Shown piece after piece: positions 1 through 11,638 of a stretch of DNA of 64,000 nucleotides. The notes below the pieces were generated by a model, which was given only the letters and a program-made list of their open reading frames with translations, made no database searches and was not told the origin of the DNA. Position 1 is the first letter of the stretch, and the number at the start of each line of letters is the position of its first letter. The position numbers and the translations under genes were made by a program. Location: NCBI GenBank assembly GCA_017311185.1, contig JAESUZ010000339.1, positions 26,071-90,070 on the forward strand, in the 5' to 3' direction. The stretch comes from Proteles cristata cristata (Eukaryota > Chordata > Mammalia > Carnivora > Hyaenidae).

Positions 1-906
1 TCATCATGTCCCGTTCTGCTTCCCCGGCCCTAAAACACCGAAGGTGGCGGGCTGGCGGTGCTGCCTGGGTCTGTGGTGATGAGCGCACTGTGTAATTTGT
101 TTATCTGTCTCGAGATTATGCAGTTGGAAATCCACAATTTTATGCTGCCTTTGTAAATTACCGAGCTGCGTTTGATGAATGTCCCCCACTTCCGCGGGGC
201 CGTGCTGCACTCGTGAAGGATGGGAGGTGCTCACGCATTCGCTGCAGGTTCTGTTTTTACACTTTCTGGCAGAGGCAGCCACGCTGGAAAGTAAATCTGA
301 CCTTAAGCTTCCTACTGCATGAAAGATAATTCAGTTTTAACTTTATAGTCTCAGATGCTCCGGCTGCAGGTATAAAATCCCGGCCCAGTCGGAGCTGACT
401 GATGACCAGGAACAAACCCTTCAGGGTCGCACCCAGAATACAGGCGGCTGCCAGCCTTGCAGAGCCGGGAGGGAGGGAGCCGGCGTGCACGCAGCTCTTA
501 ATTAATGTGTACGAAGTGCCCAGTGCGGCAGTGGGGAGTCAGTGGCGTCTGCTCCCGTTTGAACCAAGCTCTGGGTTAATAGAACTGGCTGTCAAAACAG
601 ATGTAAACAGGGAAATCAGACGCCAACGAGCTGCTCACGTGACGGGGCGGCGGGCAAAGAAAGCTCACGGCTGCACTAAGTGCCGTTGAGCCTGAGCCGT
701 TTGGCAGGGGCACATGCTGGGGCCCCCGCCCCGACTCCCATACAGAAACAGGAAGAACCAGGGCTCCCGGGCCTTCCAGAACGTTCTGCCTGCTGGCCGG
801 CCGCTCCCTCTGAGGGGTTGGCCGGAGACCTGCACAGAGCTGGCAGGGGGCGGGGGGTAGCTGCCGTCCCTGCCTCCCACGCGCCTCTCTCTGTTTGTTT
901 CCCCAG
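1..906 (+). other. INPP5A: INPP5A intron (partial)
   Basis: This is intronic sequence upstream of the penultimate INPP5A coding exon. It ends in a pyrimidine-rich tract and the acceptor TTTCCCCAG at 898-906. I see no other exon here; the short open frames have no recognisable product. Confidence 0.8.
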
Positions 907-975
907 TCGGAGAGCGAGGAGAAAGTTGTCACCTACGACCACATCGGGCCCAACGTCTGCATGGGAGACCACAAG
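907..975 (+). CDS. INPP5A: INPP5A penultimate coding exon
   Basis: This 69-nt exon has phase 0 at both ends and encodes SESEEKVVTYDHIGPNVCMG followed by DHK. It is flanked by CCCCAG and the donor GTGACG. The peptide matches the C-terminal catalytic part of type I inositol-1,4,5-trisphosphate 5-phosphatase. The Asp-His of the family GDHKPV motif, which includes a catalytic histidine, lies at the end of this exon, and the motif is completed by the next one. The enzyme removes the 5-phosphate from Ins(1,4,5)P3 and Ins(1,3,4,5)P4, ending calcium release. The rest of the catalytic domain is encoded left of the window. Confidence 0.96.
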
Positions 976-1660
976 GTGACGTGCCCTCGCGGCGGCGCGG
1001 CCCCAGGGTGGACGGCGGCGGGTGGCCGCGGGGCCGCCTGCTCCCCCTCCACGGCGCAGGCCGCTTTCGGTCTGTTTATGTAATTGTAATAAACACCAGA
1101 AGGTGGGCAGGTAGGTAGGTAGGTAAAGAAGACAGAAACGACTAGTCAAAATACAGAATTTTGTTCTTTATAAAAAAATACCGTCTACAGCCAATGATTT
1201 CTGAAGGTCATCTTTCTAGCGTGCGCTTGGCTGCTGTAGCGGCCTCTGGCGCCGAGCTGCATCTGCGGAGCAGGCGGTGAGCGCGAGTGCTGTGGGCACG
1301 GGGATTTGTGCAGGGACCACCTTGGGAGGAGTGGGCGGCCCTCCCGCCCGGGCCCCCGGGCGCACTGAGGACAGTGCTCGCCCCGACCCACCTTCAGCCG
1401 AATCAGAAACTCCCACGCGGCCCCGTCCGCAAGGCCTCTGGGCCTCAACCCCGGCCCGCGGGCCTTCCCCGCGCCGGGTGGGGTTTATCCAGTGGTCTGT
1501 GCATGAGCTTCCTTCTGCCTGGAGTGTCGCCCCAGGCCTCCGGTCAGCCAGCCCTGCCCCCGTTCTGGGTCAGCTGGGTCCACGGTGGCGCGGCCGGGGC
1601 GGTCGGGGGTCAGGGTCAGCTCTCGGCCGGGGTCCTGACGCCCTCTCTTCTCCGCCGCAG
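976..1660 (+). other. INPP5A: INPP5A last intron
   Basis: This 685-nt intron separates the last two coding exons, with GT donor at 976 and CCGCCGCAG acceptor at 1652-1660. It holds a short GGTA run near 1103-1121. The long GC-rich frames that cross it read through the acceptor and are not genes. Confidence 0.85.
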
Positions 1661-1741
1661 CCCGTGTTCCTGGCCTTCCGCATCGCGCCCGGGGCAGGTA
1701 AACCTCATGCCCATGTGCACAAGTGTTGTGTCGTGCAGTGA
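1661..1741 (+). CDS. INPP5A: INPP5A terminal coding exon with CAAX box
   Basis: This exon encodes 26 residues and a TGA stop, from PVFLAFRIAPGAG to the C-terminus HKCCVVQ. PVFLAF completes the GDHKPV motif started in the previous exon. The last four residues, CVVQ, form a CAAX box; farnesylation of this cysteine anchors the family enzyme to membranes. The exon is in frame (phase 0) with the previous one. Compared with the human protein as I remember it, the only evident change is Ala in RIAPGAG. INPP5A is convergent with NKX6-2 downstream. Confidence 0.97.
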   Translation, partial: PVFLAFRIAPGAGKPHAHVHKCCVVQ

Positions 1742-3300
1742 CGTGTGGTAAATATGACTCCTTCCCTCGAGTTCAGCTTTTCGCAGCTTTTCCTGGTGTG
1801 TTTGTTCCTTTAACGAGTGACACATTCCACGACAGGGAAGCGATGGCAGCGGCAGCACAGGGCCCTTCGAGAGACCTCCCTGTAGCTCGAGGAGCAGGTG
1901 GAAGTCGTGTCCATGAAATCCGTACTCCTAACAGCTGCATCGACAAACCCGCCCGAGCGCCACCCGCTAGAAGGCCGGCCCCACACTTCGCTTCAGCCTC
2001 CGGACCGTTCCGGAAAAGCCTCACATACCTCACTGTCTTGTCTGTTCATGTGACATTTAGTAGAAATAGTGGGTTTTTGTAATAAGTCACCGTCCTGTTG
2101 CCAAAACTCTATAGACAGCAGAGGGAGTCCGCACTTCAGACTCCAGGGCTTCGGTTTTTAATAACTGTCAGCGTGGGAAGAGCGTCTGCGGCGCCGAAAG
2201 CCCACAGGCGTCCCCCGCTGCCGGCTGGAGGTGAGCCCGGGGTGGGCGGCGGGCACGGGCCCTCTGCCGACTCGGGCGGCGTGGCCGCTGTGAGGAGACA
2301 AGGGGCCCTCGTCTTCACCTCCGGTGCCCCCCCTTCCGTGTTATCGACTCTAACTGCCGTGTTACATGGTTTTTGAATCACACTGCAGCTGCTTTCCATT
2401 TTTATATATATAAATATATATAAATATATACTTTTTAAAAATAATTTATAAATCTTACCAAAACTTATGCTAAATGTACTTTCCAGTATGAATGCTTGCG
2501 AGTGTCCTATCCGCAGGTAGAGGTGGGGTCTAGGAGGTCAGCTTTGCGGACGGCACGCGGACGCATCCGGCAACACGCTGGCTGTGCCGAGGGGTGCGAG
2601 GTCGCCACAGCACGTCTACGCCTGTGGGTTCTGACCCCTCTGCCTTTTCTTCTGCGTAATATTCAGAACTGAATGTGAAGTTTCTAGCTAGCCCGGGTGT
2701 ACCTTTTAAGAATTTTGTAAACTGTTTTGTGTGTCTTTTGTTACTGTTCTGTGGTGCCAAGTATCCTACATCAAACAATAATATCATGGGAGAGATAAGA
2801 ATAGCCTAGTCTGCTTCAGATAGAAACTGCTTTTAACGTGGGCTGTATATAAACCTATTAAGAGAAACAAAACCGTAAGTTCCCTCGGCTGCTCAGCTAC
2901 AACCAACCTACGTAATAACCTCGCTGCAAACGTTTTCTCCTAGCACGAAGTACGGCATTAAAGGTCATTGCAGTGCCTGTGGATGAAACACAAACGTGGG
3001 TTTTATTGATTTGCTTTAGAACACTACAGAATTCCTGGACTGTGTGAAGGCCTTAGATGCTTGTTTTTAGGTAAATCACTACCATTGCAAGTGATCGGGT
3101 GTCCGCTTGCCGAATCTGTCCTTGACCGCGCGGCGGGGGTCCGTGGCAGCGCTGTGGCCCCTCTGCTCTGTCCACGCGCCACGCGGCAGTCCCGCCCCAC
3201 GCCATTCTGTCTCACGGGGTGTCAGCTGTTGGTCACTGCGGAGGCCTTTAGAAACGACCGCTCCCGGTTCCTAAGCAATAAAATTGATCCTGGTGAAAAC
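1742..3300 (+). other. INPP5A: INPP5A 3' UTR
   Basis: About 1.55 kb lies between the INPP5A stop and the first well-placed AATAAA. It contains an AT-rich stretch (about 2400-2460) and no convincing exon. A 3' UTR of this size is consistent with the known transcript. The exact cleavage site, about 15-25 nt after the hexamer, is inferred. Confidence 0.75.
3277..3282 (+). terminator. INPP5A: INPP5A polyadenylation signal
   Basis: AATAAA follows about 1.5 kb after the INPP5A stop. It is the best placed hexamer before the convergent NKX6-2 gene, and T-rich or GT-rich sequence follows within 60 nt. Other hexamers could be used as alternatives. Confidence 0.7.
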
Positions 3301-4424
3301 AGTCCCGCGTCCGCGTTTTGTCTCTCCCTCCCCGGCTCCCCGCCTCCTTTGAAATGCTAAGTAACAGGGGCCCAGGCTTTGTGGGCTGTTGCTGCAGGTC
3401 CGGCTCCGGAGAAATCCTGGAATGCCTTCCTTCAGACGGATGCTGCCACACAAAACCGGGCCGTTAGTGACACGCAGAAAAGGGGTGTTTGGGATTTTTT
3501 TACTGCGGCGGTAGCTAACGGGAAGTACCCCCTTGGCTTTCAAAACGAGACGATAAAAATGCATTGCTTTGCTCCAAAGTTGAAAACTGGAAATTCGTCT
3601 GCTCTTAACTTGAGCTGAGAGAACAGATCGCTCACGGAAATAAGACAGATTTTGATACCAGTCCGTTAAAGAGAAAACCAGCCAGTGGCTCAAAAGAAAT
3701 ATCTTTTGTTAAATGGATGGTGCGGCCACTGTGGCAGAGACAGACCCTCGGCCTCTGCCTTCCTGGAGAAAAGGCGTAGTACTGTCATCACTGTATTTAG
3801 TTTTTAGCTTACAAGTCGACAGTTAATGCGCAGCGGGGCGCACCCACGCGGGCCCGGCCGGAGGCTGGAGCGGACGCGCCGCTGCCCTCGGCCTCGCTGC
3901 CCCGGGCGGCGGGCGGCCGCGGGGGGCGGGGAGGGGCGCGTTGGAGTTCGCCTTCGCGCCCCGGCCTCAGTCAACAGCAGTCTCTACCGCTTAACGACTA
4001 CGCTGGGGCCACGGTGCAGACGAGTCCAAACAAACCCCGACGTGCTCGTGGGCTGCGCGCTAAGCGCGGGTCGGAAACGCGTGGCCGCTGCGGCCCAGCG
4101 GCAGCGCAGGCCTCGCCCCTCGCCCCCCGGGGTCCCCGAAGGGAAACAGGCAGGGCGCGCGCGGGGGGTGCTCACCTGCCGCCGCCGCCTGCGCCTCCGT
4201 CCGCGTCCCCTGCGGCTCCTCGGGCGCCCCCGGGGGGCCGGGGGTCGGGGCCGCCCCTCCGCGCCCCGGGCCCTCGCGGCCCCCTCGCTCCTGCGGGCTG
4301 CCGCCGCCCGGTCGCGGGGACGCGGGGACGAAGCCCGGGCCGGGGGACCCGCGGGGCGGGGGCGGAGAGCGGGGTTTCCGGGAAGGAAGACACACGCGGT
4401 GCGGCCTCGGGAGCCGCGGCTCCG
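3301..4424. other. INPP5A / NKX6-2 convergent intergenic spacer
   Basis: About 1.1 kb separates the inferred 3' ends of the two converging genes. The left half has ordinary composition; from about 3830 rightwards it becomes very GC- and CpG-rich and merges into the NKX6-2 CpG island. The 251-aa and 142-aa open frames here are GC-rich shadows. Confidence 0.7.
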
Positions 4425-4442
4425 CCGGAACGTGTTAAATAA

Positions 4443-4448
4443 TTTATT
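4443..4448 (-). terminator. NKX6-2: NKX6-2 polyadenylation signal
   Basis: TTTATT on the + strand reads AATAAA on the - strand, about 95 nt after the NKX6-2 stop codon. This gives a very short 3' UTR with a transcript end near 4425. Confidence 0.75.
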
Positions 4449-4543
4449 GATTATACAAAGTGGTTGCGCCCGGACGCGCGGCCGCCTTATAACTTATTCT
4501 GTAAAAATATATATACACGCGGGCGCCCCGCCCGCCCCGCGTC

Positions 4544-4879
<336 letters not shown>

Positions 4880-4883
4880 TCAC

Positions 4884-5056
4884 CTTGACCTGGCTCTCGG
4901 TCATGCCCAGGGAGTAGGCGAGGCGCGCGCGCTCCGGGCCCGCCAGGTACTTGGTCTGCTCGAAGGTCTTCTCCAGCGCGAAGATCTGCTGGCCCGAGAA
5001 GGTCGGCCGCGAGTGCTTCTTCCTGCCGTCCTTGTCCGGGGCCCCGCCGGCCTGGG
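4884..5056 (-). CDS. NKX6-2: NKX6-2 exon 2 (most of the homeodomain)
   Basis: This 173-nt exon runs from the acceptor CTCTGCAG to the donor GTGAGC. Joined to exon 1 (split codon G|CC), it encodes [11 protein letters not shown] and then the homeodomain N-terminal arm and helices 1-2, including [20 protein letters not shown] and ending MTESQVK. The short linker before the homeodomain differs somewhat from the human one, the only variable stretch I notice. Confidence 0.96.
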
Positions 5057-5146
5057 CTGCAGAGCAGGGGGCGGCGGGTGAGCCCGGCCGGCCCCCCGCG
5101 CCCCGCGCCCCGCGCCGGACCCCCGCCGCGCGCGCGCGCCACCTAC

Positions 5147-5549
5147 CCGGGCCGGCCAGGCGCGGGTCCCTCCAGGGCGAGCCCTGCACCACGCCGGGCC
5201 AGAAGATGGGCGGGCGCCCGGGCAGCTCGGCCAGCGGCTTGGGGTAGCCGCGCGCCACGGCCGCGGGCCCGAAGTAGACGCCGGCCGACGAGGCGAGCCC
5301 GCTGAGACGGGGCAGGCCGCCCAGGAGCCCGCCGCCCGCCGCCGCCACCGGCCGCCCCAGGATGTCGCTGATGCCGTGCGGGGTGCCGAGCGGCAGCTGC
5401 GCGCCCAGGCCGCCCAGCGCGGGCGCCTTGAAGCCGGCCGGGCCCTGCAGCGCGTACGGGAACAGCGACGTCTTCATCTCGGCCATGTTGTGCAGCGCGG
5501 CCAGCGGCGCGCTGCTCAGCACGAACGCGCCCGGGCGGTTAGCGTCCAT
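5147..5549 (-). CDS. NKX6-2: NKX6-2 exon 1 (start, TN/eh1 repressor region)
   Basis: NKX6-2 is a homeodomain repressor used in ventral neural-tube patterning and oligodendrocyte differentiation. It acts in the nucleus on TAAT-type sites. The start chosen is the ATG at 5549-5547, giving [20 protein letters not shown] as in family members. The frame stays open another 350 nt upstream, but only as low-complexity Ala/Gly/Arg sequence. [10 protein letters not shown] is the tinman/eh1-like motif that recruits Groucho co-repressors. The exon ends at a GTAGGT donor after DPRLAGP. Exons 1-3 together make 276 residues (human: 277), with the homeodomain at about 147-206. The gene is intact. Confidence 0.97.
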
Positions 5550-5821
5550 GGGCGCCGCCGCCGCCGGCCCGGACCCATCCGGGCCCGCTGCCGCCGCCGC
5601 CGCCCGCCGGCCCGGGAAGTTTGCGCGCGGCCCGGGGCGCCGGCTGCAGCGGGGCGCTCGGGGCGCGGGCGCCGACGGCCGGGGAGGCGCGAGGGCGGCG
5701 TTCCGGCGCGGGCTGGGGCGGCCGCGGGGGCGGCGGGGCGGCGGCGGCGGCGGCGGCTCCGGGGAGCGAGGAAGGCGGCCGGACGCGCTGATAACCGCGG
5801 GGCCCCGCGCGGCGCGCGCTG

Positions 5822-5854
5822 ATTGGCTGCGGGCGCCCGCGGCCCGGCCATTGG
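5822..5854 (-). promoter_or_regulatory. paired CCAAT boxes upstream of NKX6-2
   Basis: ATTGG occurs at 5822-5826 and 5850-5854, reading CCAAT on the NKX6-2 strand, 28 bp apart and about 275-305 bp upstream of the start codon. Between the boxes and the start codon lie many GC boxes and no TATA box, which fits a CpG-island promoter bound by NF-Y and Sp factors. The assignment as a promoter is inference from position. Confidence 0.55.
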
Positions 5855-8344
5855 CCAGCGCCCCGCCCGCCTGCGCGCCCCCGCCGGCCGCGCACTCCAT
5901 GAAGGGCCCATTAGCTCGGCAGGTGCCTCCCCGGCTGTAAATTTGCCCCCTGATTTATCTCCCCCGGGACGAAATAAATCCCGCTGGATGGGAGTTTAGT
6001 TAGGCAAAGGTTTTAATGGGGAATCGGGGAAAAATACGAGAACATATTTTATCGCTCGAAAGAATGCAGATTTGAGGATCCGCTCGGCACGCTCTGCGCG
6101 CCCCGTTCGGCGAAGAGGCCCCAGGTGCGCGGGCGCGGGGAGCCGGTCGGCACCGTCTCAGGGGCGCCGCCCGGGCTCAGGTTTCGGGGAGCATCGCGGG
6201 CGTTCGGGGGCAGTGTTCCCGGTGACGCAGACGGGGGGTGGGCGCCGGACTGGGGAGTCCGCGCGGCGAGGGGCCAGCGCGACTCTGCTCTAGTCTCACC
6301 CGCAAACCGCCCGCGCGGTCGGCGAGGCCCGTCCCGGGGCCCCCGGCAAGGCCGCTGCCCGGCGGGCGGCTCCCTGGCCCCGCCCAGCCCGCGGCTCTGC
6401 CCTCTGCCGGGTTGGGGCGCGCGGACGGCCCGGGCCTCCTGGCCCTGCGTTTCCCGAGCGGCAGCCTCGGCCTCGAGCTCCGACGCGGACCCCACCACCG
6501 AGCACACGGGCCGCTGCATCGTGGAGAGCGGGGACCCAGCCGGCTCAGCGCCCCGAACCCAGCGCCCGGACGTGTGTGCGCTCCCGGAGCTCCGCGGGCA
6601 GAAGCGCCGCCTTCCCAGGGGCATTTGGGGCCCGCGCTGACCTGTTCCCCCCTCGCCCCCTCCCTCGGCCCTGCTGTGGGATTCAGATGGGGTGGCGGGG
6701 GGTCTCCGCGGCTGCGGAGAGCCGAGTGCTGGGCGTCGTCGCCTTCGTCCCCTGGGCTGGGGTCACACCGATTCATAAGTGGCGGCCTTACTGTCATTCG
6801 CTGTCTGCTGGGAGCCCAGACCCGAACGTGAGCGAACGGCGGCCGTGTCGTGGCCGGGGCGGGCCTGTGCGCCAGGCCGGCCTCTTTGGAGCCTGGGGCG
6901 GCTCTGTTGGCAACGGTTTTCTCGTGTCTCCCGGGACGCCAGGGTTTGGACGGCGCGGGCGGAAGCTACCCTCCCGGCTCCGTGCGGGGACCCAGCATCC
7001 CCTCACACGGCGACCTTCGGGGGTCCGTTTTCGTTTTGTGCATTTAGAGCGCGGTCTTTGCGCCGCGAGTCCGGACGCCAGTTTGCAGCTGGAAAGCCCC
7101 GGCCGTCCGGGGCCCGGGTGGTCGCCCCTGCGTCCCGGGGGCGCGCACCGTGCTGCCCGGGAGAGGCTGCGGGACGCCTGGGGCCCTCAGCTTCGTGCGC
7201 GGGGCAGCCCCGCGCGCTCGGGAGCTCCTGCTTCCCCACTTCCTTGGCTGCGGCTGCACTCGCGGGATCGGGGTGACCTGCCCCAGCGGGGCACCGCCCC
7301 CAGGCGTCCGCCGCGCCCCTCCAGCATTCCCCGGGCCCGGAGACCCGCCCCCGCCTCGCTTGCAACACACCCCCACGCCCACGGAGCAAACGGCAGCGTG
7401 TGCGCCCTGAGAGCCTGGCCGCGGGGCCACACCGCACCAGGATTTGGGCCCCAAGGCAGAGGCACCGCCACGGAAGCCAGGACCCCTGTGAGGCCCTGGC
7501 ATAAGGCCGAACGGGCGGGGGCAGTGGGGGGGGGGGCGAGGTCACGACCCTCCTCCGGACACCCCCTTTGCCCTTCAGGACTCGACGGTGGGCCGTGGCG
7601 TCCACAAGGGCCCCGGGGCGGGCCAGGAGGGGCGCGCCGGGACAGACCCCAGGCGCCCGCAGTCCTTCCGAACGGTGCCGGCGGTCCTGCTCGGAGGCTG
7701 CAGGACCCGAGAAGCTTCCGGCGCCGCGCTTTGGGCGAGAGCTTCCCGGCCCTTTTTTACCGCGGAGGAAAGAGATCCTGCCCTGCGCCCCAGCGACCCC
7801 GGGTCTGTCGGCGTCGCCCGGCCCCCCACCCCCCTGGGCTGCGGTCTGAATGCCTGGGGCGCGGCCGAGCTGCCCTCCGGCTTCAGCGCGCTCGTCTCCC
7901 GGGACCGGTGGTCGCGGTGGGAGCCGGAGCGGGTGAGGGCTGCGCGTGTGCCCGACTCGGGGGTTCCCAAGCCCGCGTCCTCGACGGTCCCCAGCCTCCT
8001 GGACGCCGCACCTTGGGCCCCCTCCCCAGGGCCCGGCCCGCGGGCGAAGGCCTGTGCACCTCGGCACCCTCCCCGCCGGCAGCCTCTGGCCCGCGGCCCC
8101 GCGGCCCGCTCTGCGGGGCCGCCGCCCGCCCCCGGCTCGCTCCCCGGCGCAGCAGCCCCTCCTCTGACGCCGGTGGCCTGCGGGGAAGCAGCGCCTCTGG
8201 GCTCCCAGCTTCGGGCGGACTCTGCCGCCTGAGCGAGGAGAGGTTCAAGAATGCCATCTCCTGGTCTCGAAGAAAACGTCCTACAAAGGAGCGCTTTTCG
8301 GGGCAAACTTACACGTTGTCCGAAAGCAAGAGAGTGCGATTTGG

Positions 8345-8402
8345 CATAGACCCTGAAGCATTCCACTCGTATTTATTTGGCACCTACCCCGTGCCAGGGT
8401 CG
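8345..8402. repeat. MIR/L2-like 3' end fragment
   Basis: The stretch with TATTTATTTGGCACCTAC followed by CCCGTGCCAGGGT resembles the shared 3' end of MIR and L2 repeats (family text: TATTTATTGAGCACCTACTA). It is short and diverged, so the family is uncertain. Confidence 0.45.
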
Positions 8403-8450
8403 CGGCGCGCTCCGCCACCCCTCGCGCACCCGCAGGAGCGGGTGGGTAAC

Positions 8451-9870
8451 AACCGATTAGCAAAGTGTCTGCGGGACTAACCGCTGGGGAGGCGGGGCGG
8501 GGGAGCGCTGGCCAGGGCGCAGGTGTCCCCGCCCGAGCCCAGGCAGGTCCTCACAGACGGCTCCTTGGGCAGAGGTGGGAGGGGACAGGCGGGCCCAGGA
8601 TTGGAGCTTGGATTCGGAAGCCATCGAGTTCTCTGGGACGGTATCAGTGACGCGAACACCATCTCTGTTCCCCTGTCATGGATGCGGAGCTGCGGCCTGC
8701 CGGCACCACGACCACTTGGCTTGGGGCTCTGGGGGTGACCCCTGCAAAGGCCCCTTGCTTTGCACCCATAATTCAACCCCTCACACGATGAGGCCTCGCG
8801 GGGTGTGATTCAGGGGTTGCTAAGCTAACCCAGGGGTCCGTGAGCCTAAGGAGGCAAAGGGACCACGGAGGTGCCCGGATGTAATCCTTGCGGAGTCGGG
8901 GTCACAGAGAAAGGGAAGGGGTGTGGCCATCACGACCCTGGAGCCCAGACCCACGTGGTTGCATAAGCTCAGAGGGGGCCGACCTTTGCGCAGGAAGAAG
9001 GGCTGGAGCGAATCCCCCCCAGCAGTCCCTCCCGGGGCCCCATGCAGAGACCCCTGTGCCCCCTCGCCCCCTCCTGGCCTCACGCGGCCTGTGGGGGCTG
9101 CGGGTGCCCCCACCCCCGCCCTTGCCAGAGGAGGCCCTGAGATGGGAGGAGGCCCTGAGATGGGACGAGGCCCAGGCGCCGCGCGGTCCGCTCCCCAGTG
9201 AGCCCCGGGGCCCCTCTGCCAGCGCACCTGCCGAGTGGTCATCTCTGAGCATTCACCTTGTCAGCACCCAGGGCAGTGGGGACTCCACGCGCCAGGTGCT
9301 TCTGGGCCGAGTAAATCCTGTGGAATGAAGGGACGGCCCAGCATTCGCGCCCGTGCTGCAGGGGGTTTCCAGATCCCACGCGGGGGGGGAGGTTTCTGCA
9401 CCCCCCCCAGGGGAGAGGAGGCACCCGGGCTCCAGGCAGCGGCCCCTGAGCTAGAGGGCACTGTGGCCTGGGGAGGAGGGCAGGAGGCCCCGAAGGCGTG
9501 CCAGGGAAGGGCCGGGGGCCGGGAGCGCGGGGGGTGCTAGGGCCCCGGGACGCCTGCGCCCTCTGCCCGGAAGCAGCCTGCACAACAGTAAGGGGGTGGG
9601 GCCCAGCCGGAAGGGGCAGCTCCACCCCCAGATTCCCCATGCTCCAGATCCTCTGTCCTGTCCCGGAAGCTCCTCCCCCAGCGTGGGCACCCCCGCAGGC
9701 CCCTGTCACCTTGCCTCTCCCTGCACCCCGGCTCCTCTCCCTTAACCCTAGCACCTTTGTTTCTTCCAAAGCTATTTATTTGGTAAATGTAATGTCTGTA
9801 GAGAAATACACAGCATTACCTCGTGCTCCTCACAGCCTGGCTGCTGCCTTCCCGTCTCTGGGAGCAGAGT
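8451..9870. other. gene-free interval
   Basis: This interval is GC-rich with no exon structure I can support. Open frames on both strands are short and compositionally biased. A duplicated 14-16 bp piece (GATGGGAGGAGGCCCTGA type) lies near 9138-9170. Confidence 0.6.
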
Positions 9871-9873
9871 CCG

Positions 9874-11638
9874 CACAGGAGTGCTCCACAGGCGTGCACA
9901 TAAGTACTCCACAGGCGTGCACAGGAGTGCTCCACAGGCGTGCACATAAGTGCTCCACAGGCGTGCACAGGAGTGCTCCACAGGCGTGCACATAAGTACT
10001 CCACAGGCGTGCACAGGAGTGCTCCACAGGCGTGCACATAAGTACTCATAAGGACAGTGCCCACAGGCGTGCACACAGTACTCCACAGGCGTGCACAGGA
10101 GTGCTCCACCAGCCGCACAGGAGTGCCCACGGGCGTGCACAGGAGTGCCCACAGGCGTGCACATAAGTACTCCACAGGCGTGCACAGGAGTGCTCCACAG
10201 GCGTGCACATAAGTACTCCACAGGCGTGCACAGGAGTGCTCCACCAGCCGCACAGGAGTGCTCCACGGGCGTGCACAGGAGTGCTCCCGGGCGTGCACAG
10301 GAGTGCTCCACCAGCCACACAGGAGTGCTCCACGGTGCACAGGAGTGCTCCACAGGCTGCACATGAGTACTCCACAGGCGTGCACAGGAGTGCTCCACAG
10401 GCGTGCACATAAGTACCCACAGGCGTGCACATAAGTACTCACAGGCCCGCACAGGGAGTGCTCCACAGGGCACATAGCAGTGTCACACCAGCCGCACAGG
10501 AGTGCTCCACAGGCGTGCCAGTGCTCCACCAGGCGTGCACAGGAGTGCTCCACAGGCGTGCACACAGGAGTGCTCACGGGCTGTGTGCACAGGAAAGCCC
10601 ACAGGCGGTGCTCACACAGGAGTGCTCCACAGGCGTGCACATGCACTCCACAGGCGTGCACAGGAGTGCTCCACAGGCGTGCACAGGAGTGCTCCACGGG
10701 CGTGCACATAAGTGCTCCACGGGCGTGCACATGAGTGCTCCACGGGCGTGCACAGGAGTGCTCCACGGGCGTGCACAGGAGTGCTCCACGGGCGTGCACA
10801 GGAGTGCTCCACAGGAGTGCTCCACAGGCGTGCACAGGAGTGCTCCACGGGCGTGCACAGGAGTACCCACAGGCGTGCACATGAGTGCTCCACAGGCGTG
10901 CACAGGAGTGCTCCACAGGCGTGCACATAAGTACTCCACAGGCGTGCACATGCTCCACAGGCGCACAGGAGTGCTCCACAGGCGTGCACAGGAGTGCTCC
11001 ACACAGGAGTGCTCCACGGGCGGCACAGGGAGTGCCCACAGGCGTACATACAATACTCCACAGGCGTGCACAGGAGTGCTCCACAGGCGTGCACAGGAGT
11101 GCTCCACGGGCGCGCACAGGAGCGCTTCCACAGGCGCGCACAGGAGTGCTCCACGGGCGCGCACATGAGTGCTCCACCAGCCGCACAGGAGGAGCGCTCC
11201 ACAGGGGCCCGCACAGGAGCGCCCAGGGAGCGCACTCCACGGGCGTGCACAGGAGTACCACAGGCGCGCACAGGAGCAGCTCCACGGGCGCGCACAGGAG
11301 TGCTCCACGGGCCCGCACAGGAGTGCTCCACGGGCGTGCACAGGAGCGCTCCACGGGGCTCCGCACAGGAGCGCGCCACAGGGCGCTCCACGGGCGCGCA
11401 CAGGAGCGCTCCACGGGCGCGCACAGGACGGGCGCCACACAGCGCAGCTTCCACGGGCGCCAAGCACAGGAGCGCTCCACGGGCGCGCACAGCTGCCCAC
11501 GGGCGCGCACAGGAGCGCTCCACGGGCCCGCACAGGGACGCTCCACGGGCCCGCACAGGAGCGCTCCACGGGCGCGCACAGGAGCGCTCCACGGGCGCGC
11601 ACAGGAGCGCTCCACGGGCGCGCACAGGAGTGCCCACC
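9874..11638. repeat. 23-bp minisatellite array, about 1.76 kb
   Basis: About 75 tandem copies of a 23-bp unit, AGGAGTGCTCCACAGGCGTG plus CAC, fill this interval. In the left part units alternate between an AGGAGTGCT form and an ATAAGTACT form, giving a 46-bp higher-order repeat. Towards the right, the unit core changes from CAGGCGTGCAC through CGGGCGTGCAC to CGGGCGCGCAC, and GTGCT becomes GCGCT. Small indels reset the register at several points. Because 23 is not a multiple of 3, every frame cycles through the unit, and frames stay open for hundreds of codons on both strands. I read these frames as by-products, not genes. Confidence 0.95.

Noticed and set aside
1277..1751. Two 154-codon + strand frames over the last INPP5A intron
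   Set aside because: They run through the splice acceptor at 1660; one just shares the INPP5A terminal exon frame. The intronic part is not protein-like.
5550..5900. N-terminal extension of the NKX6-2 frame
   Set aside because: The frame is open to 5900, but the extra residues are low-complexity and the family start MDANRPG at 5549 is conserved.
6576..8480. 634-codon open frame on the + strand upstream of NKX6-2
   Set aside because: It lies in the CpG island, where stop codons are scarce. The product is Pro/Arg/Gly/Ala-rich with no domain, competing frames of 200-350 codons overlap it on both strands, and no splice or start context supports it.
9730..9760. TTAACCCTAG as an interstitial telomere repeat
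   Set aside because: Only one imperfect copy; no tandem TTAGGG run.
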